A stretch of DNA of 5,176 nucleotides, from NCBI GenBank assembly GCA_021823555.1, contig JAKANW010000281.1:1-5176 (forward strand). The letters are read 5' to 3'. The translations under genes were made by a program, and so were the position numbers. The stretch is from Chloroflexota bacterium (GTDB lineage: Bacteria > Chloroflexota > Anaerolineae > Anaerolineales > Villigracilaceae). Shown here one piece after another: positions 1 through 4,177 of this stretch. The notes beneath the pieces are model-generated. The model was given only the letters and a program-made list of their open reading frames with translations, was not told the DNA's origin and did not search any database. The stretch's first letter is position 1. Each line of letters starts with the position of its first letter.

Positions 1-186
1 GGTAAGGCCCTTAATGGTAAGATGTTTTGCATTCGAATCTCCAAGATTGGCTGGTGTAAAGATTACGGGGCTTGATTGATGGCGGCGGTGCGCCATGAAG
101 CCGATCCCCAGGGTAGTAAGAACGCAAAGCAATACCAGCGGTCGGGATAAGATTTTCATAAGGTCGTAACGGGTCGGGCTAACCAT
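1..186 (-). CDS. Unrecognised secreted or membrane-anchored protein, 5' part only
   Basis: Read on the minus strand, an open frame begins at ATG 186 (or ATG 159) and runs without a stop to the window edge, giving 62 (or 53) residues. From the inner ATG the protein begins MKILSRPLVLLCVLTTLGIG: a short basic n-region followed by a hydrophobic stretch, as in a signal peptide or N-terminal anchor. The following residues (HRRHQSSPVIFTPANLGD) look soluble and would probably be periplasmic. I chose ATG 186 because an AAGGCAGG Shine-Dalgarno-like stretch (197-204) precedes it by 10 nt, whereas ATG 159 has none. The inner start gives the more classical signal peptide, so it remains a real alternative. 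A stop codon in the same frame at 286-288 limits any further extension. The family is not recognised and the C-terminus lies outside the window. Confidence 0.6.
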   Translation of the reverse strand, partial: MVSPTRYDLMKILSRPLVLLCVLTTLGIGFMAHRRHQSSPVIFTPANLGDSNAKHLTIKGLT

Positions 187-232
187 CTTCGGATTGCCTG
201 CCTTAGCCACAAGGTTTCTAAATTGGTCTCTG

Positions 233-238
233 ATTATA
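233..238 (-). promoter_or_regulatory. Candidate -10 element for the left-edge gene
   Basis: On the minus strand these bases read TATAAT, a perfect sigma70-type -10, inside the 10-bp palindrome GATTATAATC (232-241). A start near 226 would give a leader of about 40 nt to ATG 186. No good -35 is visible at 16-18 bp, because the 12-bp inverted repeat occupies that space, so an activator or extended contacts would be needed. Since the element is palindromic, it could be read on either strand. Confidence 0.35.
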
Positions 239-241
239 ATC

Positions 242-281
242 GCCAAAGGCGACCAGAGGTTGATCCGCAGTCGCCTTTGGC
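242..281 (-). terminator. Strong 12-bp hairpin downstream of the lipoprotein gene
   Basis: GCCAAAGGCGAC (242-253) is exactly complementary to GTCGCCTTTGGC (270-281) across a 16-nt loop. It starts 25 nt past the stop codon of the minus-strand lipoprotein gene, where a terminator is expected. No run of U follows on either strand, so it is not a textbook intrinsic terminator. It could instead stabilise the 3' end of the mRNA or act as a protein-binding site. Each arm is itself partly self-complementary (GCC-AAA-GGC and GCC-TTT-GGC). Confidence 0.5.
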
Positions 282-305
282 TCTCTTAGCACCTGCCTCT
301 TAAGC

Positions 306-1940
306 CTATTCCGACATCGTTACTGTAACTTCATTGGAAAATAGTAGGTGTTTTTCAGGGAAACTCCCTGGAACAGCGCACACACGATAGAAATAGGTCC
401 CCCCTGCAACAAATTCTTCGTCAAAATAAGAAGTATCAGGAGTACATGCAATTAGATTTGATAATGCTTCTTCTGAGTTAGTAATAGGTTCAACGCTTTT
501 AGAAACACAATATTGTATAGCATCATCCGACCCATCCCAGTGAATCACGAAAGAATTGGAACCATACCAAATATATAATTCAGGGCAGTCCTCTAAAATA
601 TCTGGTGTCCCAAAGCCGTCTATGTCCTCGTTAAAAATGGATGGATCACTGCCTTCATATCTTACGATAACGCCGCCTAAAGCGGGATCGGGGAAGGACT
701 GAGGCGCATCTCCGACGAAAGCGGGCAATAAAGATCTGAAGTTGAGGCCGCTGAAGAATGGCGCGGGATTGATCACGGTGTCATCGGAGGAAAGCTCTGT
801 ATCGTGATCGATGGTGAAATCGGTTCCTTCGTTCAGCGAGGTTCGGGCCGCGGTGATCAGGCTTTTGGCCTCCGCGATTTCCTCCGGGGTGGAATCGATG
901 AGGTTGATCCAATCGTCCGCCTGGGAGTCGGTTTCGGTCGCGATGAAATCCATGGCGCTGAGCAGATCTGCGCTCGCGTCGATTAGCTTACTCTTGGCGG
1001 ACTGCATCAAAATGCTGTTCGCAATAGGAGTAAAGAACTCCGGGTTCCTCAGAAGGAATGTTTGGATCGAGTTGGCTTGCTCGTCTTGGTCCAGAAGGTC
1101 GTCGTGATACTCGATAAGGTCCTCGTTATCGATATCGATATCCAGGTTCTGGGCATTCAGGATCATGATCGCAGCCATGGCCGCTTTCAGGGCCGCCCGC
1201 GCTGCCAGGACGTCGCCGTAATCGCTTTCGGTTGCGGTCCCGCTATATGGATCGGTCCAGGTGGCGTTGAAGGTCGTGGCGACACTTTGCAGCGCGTCGA
1301 GCGCGCCCTCCAGATCGGTCATGACCACATCGTCCAGAAACGCCTGGAGCTGGGCGCCCGAAGGCGAGTTGCCCGGAAGCAGGCTGGGGAACAGCTCCAC
1401 ATCCAAATTCTCCGGCGCTCTGGGGTCTTCTGTTTCTCCCACGGGGCCAGTGGGATAGTTGAAGGCATCGAGCAGGTCGCCGAAATCGAGCAGGTCACCG
1501 TCATAGCCGACCGCGGCCGCTCGAACGGTCCGCTGCGTATCCGAGCCGCTGTCGTAGGCCAGGGCCAAGACTTGTGAGAGGCCGTAGAAGAATCGGGCCG
1601 TATCGGCGTCATTGGAGGTCTGATTTCCAAAATAGTGGGCCGCCAATTTAAAATAGACTTTCGTTTTTAAGATCTCTTCGGCCGACAGTTGGGCCAACCC
1701 GCGCTGGGTCAGCTCGGCACCCGAAAGCGTATTGGCCTCTTGCCGTTCTTGAGCGCTAAGCTGCGCCGCTTCCTCGTCCGTCAAGATATCGGTGAGCGCC
1801 CCAGGCGTCGGCGTCGGCGTCGGCGTGATGTTCTGCGGGTTTGTGTTTCCGTCGCTACTGCTTCCGCCCCCCCCGCCGCAAGCTGTTGCTAAGAAAACCG
1901 TACATGCTGCCAAAAATACCAACCAAATAAGCCTTCTCAT
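306..1940 (-). CDS. Large lipoprotein of unknown function with Fn3-like C-terminal module
   Basis: The 544-residue product starts with a signal peptide (MRRLIWLVFLAACTVFLATA) ending at Cys21, followed by GGGGGSSS, a typical lipoprotein lipidation site and flexible tether. A TPTPTPTP linker follows (about 39-46). Residues about 50-425 are acidic, mostly helical-looking, contain no cysteine, and end in a proline-rich segment (NPAPFFSGLNFRSLLPAFVG, then PDPALGGVI). That style is seen in deltaproteobacterial lipoproteins, but I cannot name the family. Residues 437-448 (NEDIDGFGTPDI) resemble a calcium-binding EF-hand or thrombospondin-type-3 loop. Residues about 460-542, with YFYRVCAV and SNEVTVT near the end, look like a fibronectin type III domain. 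Four cysteines (452, 478, 499, 521) could form disulfides. The start is supported by AGGAGG at 1949-1954, 8 nt upstream. It is probably anchored in the outer membrane or exposed at the surface. Confidence 0.85.
   Translation of the reverse strand: MRRLIWLVFLAACTVFLATACGGGGGSSSDGNTNPQNITPTPTPTPGALTDILTDEEAAQLSAQERQEANTLSGAELTQRGLAQLSAEEILKTKVYFKLAAHYFGNQTSNDADTARFFYGLSQVLALAYDSGSDTQRTVRAAAVGYDGDLLDFGDLLDAFNYPTGPVGETEDPRAPENLDVELFPSLLPGNSPSGAQLQAFLDDVVMTDLEGALDALQSVATTFNATWTDPYSGTATESDYGDVLAARAALKAAMAAIMILNAQNLDIDIDNEDLIEYHDDLLDQDEQANSIQTFLLRNPEFFTPIANSILMQSAKSKLIDASADLLSAMDFIATETDSQADDWINLIDSTPEEIAEAKSLITAARTSLNEGTDFTIDHDTELSSDDTVINPAPFFSGLNFRSLLPAFVGDAPQSFPDPALGGVIVRYEGSDPSIFNEDIDGFGTPDILEDCPELYIWYGSNSFVIHWDGSDDAIQYCVSKSVEPITNSEEALSNLIACTPDTSYFDEEFVAGGTYFYRVCAVPGSFPEKHLLFSNEVTVTMSE
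1804..1826 (-). repeat. Hexanucleotide tandem repeat encoding Thr-Pro pairs
   Basis: GGCGTC on the plus strand is repeated 3.8 times. It encodes the TPTPTPTP linker of the lipoprotein on the minus strand. Because the unit is six bases, copy-number slippage would lengthen or shorten the linker by Thr-Pro pairs without breaking the frame. Confidence 0.75.
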
Positions 1941-1948
1941 CCCTTAGT

Positions 1949-1954
1949 CCTCCT
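1949..1954 (-). promoter_or_regulatory. Ribosome binding site of the lipoprotein gene
   Basis: On the minus strand these bases read AGGAGG, a perfect Shine-Dalgarno core, 8 nt before ATG 1940. It fixes the start codon and therefore the signal peptide. Confidence 0.85.
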
Positions 1955-1988
1955 TTTCTTGTTCGCTGCTCATAGTCAACTCAAGCGC

Positions 1989-1994
1989 ATTATG
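1989..1994 (-). promoter_or_regulatory. Candidate -10 element of the lipoprotein gene
   Basis: On the minus strand these bases read CATAAT, five of six matches to TATAAT. A start near 1982 would give a leader of about 42 nt. The -35 position (about 2012-2017) has no TTGACA-like sequence and lies inside the inverted repeat at 2006-2022, which suggests dependence on a bound regulator. Confidence 0.35.
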
Positions 1995-2005
1995 CCAATT
2001 ACAAT

Positions 2006-2036
2006 AGCCAAGAGCCTTGGCTCGCTATGCTTGGCT
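2006..2036. repeat. Inverted repeat AGCCAAG-N3-CTTGGCT plus a third copy
   Basis: AGCCAAG (2006-2012) and CTTGGCT (2016-2022) are exact complements around a 3-bp centre. CTTGGCT recurs at 2030-2036, 14 bp from the previous copy. The perfect repeat overlaps the predicted -35 zone of the lipoprotein promoter, so a regulator operator is the likeliest reading. The bound protein is unknown. Confidence 0.5.
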
Positions 2037-2057
2037 TGTAAACCGCGGGTTTGGTAA

Positions 2058-2086
2058 GGTTCGCAGAGGTAAGGGAGGGGCGAACC
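2058..2086. repeat. 7-bp inverted repeat with purine-rich loop
   Basis: GGTTCGC (2058-2064) is exactly complementary to GCGAACC (2080-2086). The 15-nt loop is almost all purine (AGAGGTAAGGGAGGG). It could be an operator or a hairpin, and no function is assigned. Confidence 0.35.
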
Positions 2087-2120
2087 GAGCAGGAGGCAAG
2101 CGAAAAATGTACCGGTGTCG

Positions 2121-2140
2121 ACCTGTTAAAAATGACAGGT
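2121..2140. promoter_or_regulatory. lux box (LuxR-type operator)
   Basis: ACCTGT (2121-2126) and ACAGGT (2135-2140) flank an AT-rich 8-bp centre (TAAAAATG). The two arms and the 20-bp length are identical to the arms and length of the classical V. fischeri lux box, bound by LuxR with acyl-homoserine lactone. A LuxR-family gene begins 401 bp downstream, so it is the natural candidate to bind here. The centre is about 40 bp upstream of the start predicted from the -10 element at 2158-2163, close to the -42.5 position at which LuxR activates. ACCGGT at 2111-2116, one helical turn to the left, may be an extra weak half-site. Confidence 0.75.
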
Positions 2141-2157
2141 TGGAGATATTCGTCTGT

Positions 2158-2163
2158 AATAAT
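2158..2163 (+). promoter_or_regulatory. -10 element of the predicted lux-box promoter
   Basis: AATAAT matches TATAAT at five of six positions. The lux box covers the -35 region, as in LuxR-activated promoters that lack a good -35. The predicted start is near 2170 and transcription would run rightward toward the luxR-type gene. No equivalent -10 is visible on the left side of the box. Confidence 0.45.
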
Positions 2164-2541
2164 TAAGGATTTTAAATCCGTTAGGCTCTGGCCGATGGCG
2201 CAACTGCTTTTGGGAAAGGCTCGGTTATGGGGTTTTTTTCATTAATTATGGGAAGAGAATTACATTGACAGAAATATGGCCCCTATTTTTTCATGAACGC
2301 ATTTTACCCCAATGGGGAAGTTTAAATGAATTCAAATTGCATTGATGCCCAGCCTTTTCTATGGTTTAGGTGATCTCGGTTTAACGTCTACTTGCCCTGA
2401 ATAGCCGAAACGAAGTTTCAACGGCCGAAGCTACTGGACGACAATCGCCGCTCAAGCATTTCCGGCCGGCAAGCGTCGTGGTGGTGAGCCAAACATTGCT
2501 CGCTACCAGGTAGCTTTGGATGGGCACGCGGGGGAGCAGCC

Positions 2542-3291
2542 ATGGATCTTGAAAATGCATTGGGCGTCAGCGATCTTTTGTCCTTGTTGAACTTGAACCA
2601 GCGTTCCTTGCAGTGCCGCGACCTTCCAGGGCTCAAACGGTTGGTGGCGGATCTGCAGGCGTTGCTCGGTTTTGATTACGCGGTTCTGGCCCAAACCAAA
2701 ATCCCCGATGTCTTCGATAGTCCCCAAGCGTCCGTTGAAATTCTGGATATCAGCTATCCCGCCGGCTATATGGATTTCTATATGAAGAAGAAGCTTTACC
2801 TTTCCGATGCCACCGTGTGCGCCTTCCTCTCCAGTCTAGAGCCGGTCCACTGGCAAACCGTGGACCAGCGCTTCGACGAGCTCTACCCGGCCGCCCGGCT
2901 GTCGTACTATTTGGGGATGCGCGACGGCTGGACCCACGGCATCCTGAACACTGGTACCATGACGTGCACCGAACTCGCCTTGGGGTGGCCCGATGACGAA
3001 AAAGATCCCCGAACCGGACAGATCCTCGCCCATGTCGTTCCCTTTTTGGCCGAGGCCTTCAGGCGCATTCTGGATGGACGGGGCGATTGTGGGGTGAGGC
3101 TCACCGCAAGGGAGATCGAGGTGCTTAACTGGCTCAAGGAGGGCAAAAGCTCCTGGGAGATTTCCATGATATTGCGATGCAGCCGCAGGGTGGTGGATTT
3201 CCATGTGGACAACATTAAGAAAAAGCTCAACAGCACCACTCGTGCGCAAGCCATTGCCATGGCTTTGCACAGCAGTCTGATTGAATTTTAG
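2542..3291 (+). CDS. LuxR-family transcriptional regulator with autoinducer-binding-like domain
   Basis: The 249-residue protein has the length and two-domain layout of TraR/LuxR-type quorum-sensing regulators. Residues about 25-175 resemble the autoinducer-binding domain. With a constant offset of 19 from TraR numbering, Tyr80 (Y61), Asp89 (D70) and Trp104 (W85) are kept, while the usual Trp57 is Tyr76 and Pro71 is Ala90. Residues about 187-243 are a GerE/LuxR helix-turn-helix (LTAREIEVL, then FHVDNIKKKL, then RAQAIAMAL), with Glu191, Leu195 and Gly201 matching TraR E178, L182 and G188. The start has GGAG at 2533-2536, 5 nt upstream. It probably binds the lux box at 2121-2140 and may regulate itself. 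No LuxI synthase gene is visible, so it may be a LuxR solo. The ligand is unknown, and a non-AHL signal is possible given the altered pocket. Confidence 0.9.
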   Translation: MDLENALGVSDLLSLLNLNQRSLQCRDLPGLKRLVADLQALLGFDYAVLAQTKIPDVFDSPQASVEILDISYPAGYMDFYMKKKLYLSDATVCAFLSSLEPVHWQTVDQRFDELYPAARLSYYLGMRDGWTHGILNTGTMTCTELALGWPDDEKDPRTGQILAHVVPFLAEAFRRILDGRGDCGVRLTAREIEVLNWLKEGKSSWEISMILRCSRRVVDFHVDNIKKKLNSTTRAQAIAMALHSSLIEF

Positions 3292-3581
3292 ATTCTGCAC
3301 CCCACCTCATTGTTACAGGGCGCCGCAAAGATCCTCGTAACTCCCCCGGTAACCAACCCGGCAAGCCCGGCCAACCAATAGTCCCACCAAGCCAATAACC
3401 AGCACAATTTCAGCCCTTTCAACGGACCCTTTCTCCTTGACACGGCATATCGATCTTGATTATAGGTCGGTGCTTGCTCAGGGGCCAGCTTTCCGGTTAC
3501 GGCGGTTCTTGTCGGGGGTTGGGCGAGCGAGGGAAGCACGCAATTCATCTTAAGATATCGGGAAATTGGACGACACGCCCC
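3292..3581. other. Intergenic region before the RsbRD-dsrM operon
   Basis: No gene is supported here. The first half is C-rich on the plus strand with loosely repeated CCGG/CCAA words. No clear hairpin plus T-run terminates the luxR-type gene. The second half carries the promoter at 3437-3466 and a leader of about 110 nt. Confidence 0.5.
3437..3466 (+). promoter_or_regulatory. Sigma70-type promoter for the RsbRD-dsrM operon
   Basis: TTGACA (3437-3442) is a perfect -35. TATAGG (3461-3466), 18 bp away, matches four of six -10 positions. The predicted start near 3473 gives a leader of about 110 nt to ATG 3582. This would make the operon independent of the upstream luxR-type gene. Confidence 0.5.
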
Positions 3582-4097
3582 ATGAGTGTGATGGCGCAAT
3601 TGGTATCGCAGAAGGAAGCCATTGTCGGCAAGTGGCTCACGCGGGTAATTGATACGTACCCTCCTGAAACCGCCCGCTTTTTACGAAGCCAGAAGGATCC
3701 CTTCGCCAATCCGGTGGGGCAAACCACCCGGCAAAGCCTGAATACCCTGGTTGAAATGTTGAATGCAGAGTTGGATGAAGCGGCGGTCGGAGCCGCCCTG
3801 GATCCCATCATCCGCATTCGCGCCATTCAAGCCTTTACTCCCGCCCAAGCCGTCGGCTTTGTGTTCGAACTCAAGGCCATTTGTCGGGAATGCGCAGGGT
3901 CTGCGCCGGTCGGCGGTGAAGAGTGGTCGCGGCTCGACGGCCGCATCGATCGATTGGCGCTGGTTGCCTTCGATATTTTCATGCAGTGCCGCGAAAAGAT
4001 TTACGAACTCAAAGCCAACGAGATGAAAAATACGACGTACAAGGCCTTTGCCAGAGCAGGCCTGATCAAAGATCCAGATCAAGGAGCCGGACAATGA
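3582..4097 (+). CDS. RsbRD N-terminal-domain protein preceding dsrM
   Basis: The 171-residue product matches the RsbRD N-terminal domain: a helical start (LVSQKEAIVGKWLTRVIDTYP), then FLRSQKDPFANPVGQT at about 33-48 with the FANPVG signature, and a helical remainder. The family is named after stressosome RsbR-type co-antagonists, but the C-terminal STAS domain is absent. A stand-alone protein of this type commonly lies directly upstream of dsrM in sulfate reducers; its role there is not established. I placed the start at ATG 3582 because homology-like sequence begins there and the 126 nt of open frame upstream contains the promoter. ATG 3591 is an alternative, and neither has a strong Shine-Dalgarno. 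Cys101 and Cys104 form a CxxC motif (CREC), with Cys136 a third cysteine. The stop overlaps the next ATG as ATGA. Confidence 0.85.
   Translation: MSVMAQLVSQKEAIVGKWLTRVIDTYPPETARFLRSQKDPFANPVGQTTRQSLNTLVEMLNAELDEAAVGAALDPIIRIRAIQAFTPAQAVGFVFELKAICRECAGSAPVGGEEWSRLDGRIDRLALVAFDIFMQCREKIYELKANEMKNTTYKAFARAGLIKDPDQGAGQ
4081..4086 (+). promoter_or_regulatory. Ribosome binding site for the 27-codon ORF
   Basis: AAGGAG lies 7 nt before ATG 4094, inside the last codons of the RsbRD-domain gene. This is ideal strength and spacing, and it has no other start codon to serve. It is the main reason to take the small ORF seriously. Confidence 0.6.
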
Positions 4098-4177
4098 GTG
4101 ATGACCGGCTCAACTATAAACCCTTTTCATATGGAAGGTCCCGATCCATGTCGGGACCAAGAGTGAGGTGCGGGTAG
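4094..4177 (+). CDS. Possible 27-residue small protein or coupling leader peptide
   Basis: The ORF encodes a basic peptide starting MSDDRLNYKPFSYGRSRS and ending RVRCG. Its ATG overlaps the stop of the RsbRD-domain gene (ATGA), it has an ideal AAGGAG site, and its TAG stop directly abuts the ATG of dsrM with no spare base. This exact fit suggests translational coupling through the gap. The sequence has no membrane segment and resembles nothing I know. An 8-bp hairpin lies inside it, so ribosomes would unfold that hairpin just before the dsrM ribosome binding site. It may have regulatory rather than protein function, and chance is not excluded. Confidence 0.4.
   Translation: MSDDRLNYKPFSYGRSRSMSGPRVRCG
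4137..4158 (+). repeat. Perfect 8-bp hairpin between the RsbRD-domain gene and dsrM
   Basis: GGTCCCGA (4137-4144) pairs exactly with TCGGGACC (4151-4158) around a 6-nt loop (TCCATG). It ends 6 nt before the dsrM ribosome binding site and has no U-run, so it is not an intrinsic terminator. It may be an RNA processing or stability element or a translational control structure. Confidence 0.55.
4165..4170 (+). promoter_or_regulatory. Ribosome binding site of dsrM
   Basis: GAGGTG lies 7 nt before ATG 4178. It falls within the last codons of the small ORF and close to the foot of the 8-bp hairpin. Confidence 0.7.

Larger units (their letters stand above)
1941..2541. other. Divergent 601-bp intergenic region, no convincing gene
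   Basis: This gap lies between the lipoprotein gene (leftward) and the luxR-type gene (rightward). It holds a 7-bp inverted repeat with a third half-copy (2006-2036), a second 7-bp inverted repeat (2058-2086), the lux box (2121-2140), a -10-like element (2158-2163), a short palindrome (2167-2179) and a T7 tract after GGGG (2229-2239). Much of it, especially about 2141-2350, is AT-rich. Plus-strand reading frames here are short and have no recognisable protein character. From about 2170 to 2541 it would be a leader if transcription starts at the lux-box promoter. Confidence 0.6.

Noticed and set aside
2083..2226. Long-range 8-bp complementarity (AACCGAGC with GCTCGGTT) suggesting a riboswitch-like fold around the lux box
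   Set aside because: A few 8-bp complementary pairs are expected by chance over a 600-bp region, and no known riboswitch core was recognised.
2051..2245. 64-codon plus-strand ORF in the intergenic region
   Set aside because: It spans the lux box and the predicted promoter, has no convincing Shine-Dalgarno, and its product has no domain or signal character.
2265..2293. Perfect TTGACA (2265-2270) as a promoter for the luxR-type gene
   Set aside because: At 16-18 bp downstream there is only a T-run (such as TTTTCA) and no usable -10. The nearest TATTTT is only 13 bp away.
2326..2373. 15-codon ORF with GGGGAAG upstream, as a leader peptide
   Set aside because: It is very short with no attenuator-like structure or codon bias after it. 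The Shine-Dalgarno-like match alone is weak evidence in a G-rich patch.
3456..3581. N-terminal extension of the RsbRD-domain protein to ATG 3456
   Set aside because: The extra 42 residues would begin within the predicted promoter and do not resemble the family, whose conserved start is near ATG 3582.
3288..3599. 103-codon minus-strand ORF between the luxR-type gene and the RsbRD-domain gene
   Set aside because: It covers the plus-strand promoter and the start of a confident gene, and its hydrophobic stretch seems to come from C-rich repeated words rather than a real protein.
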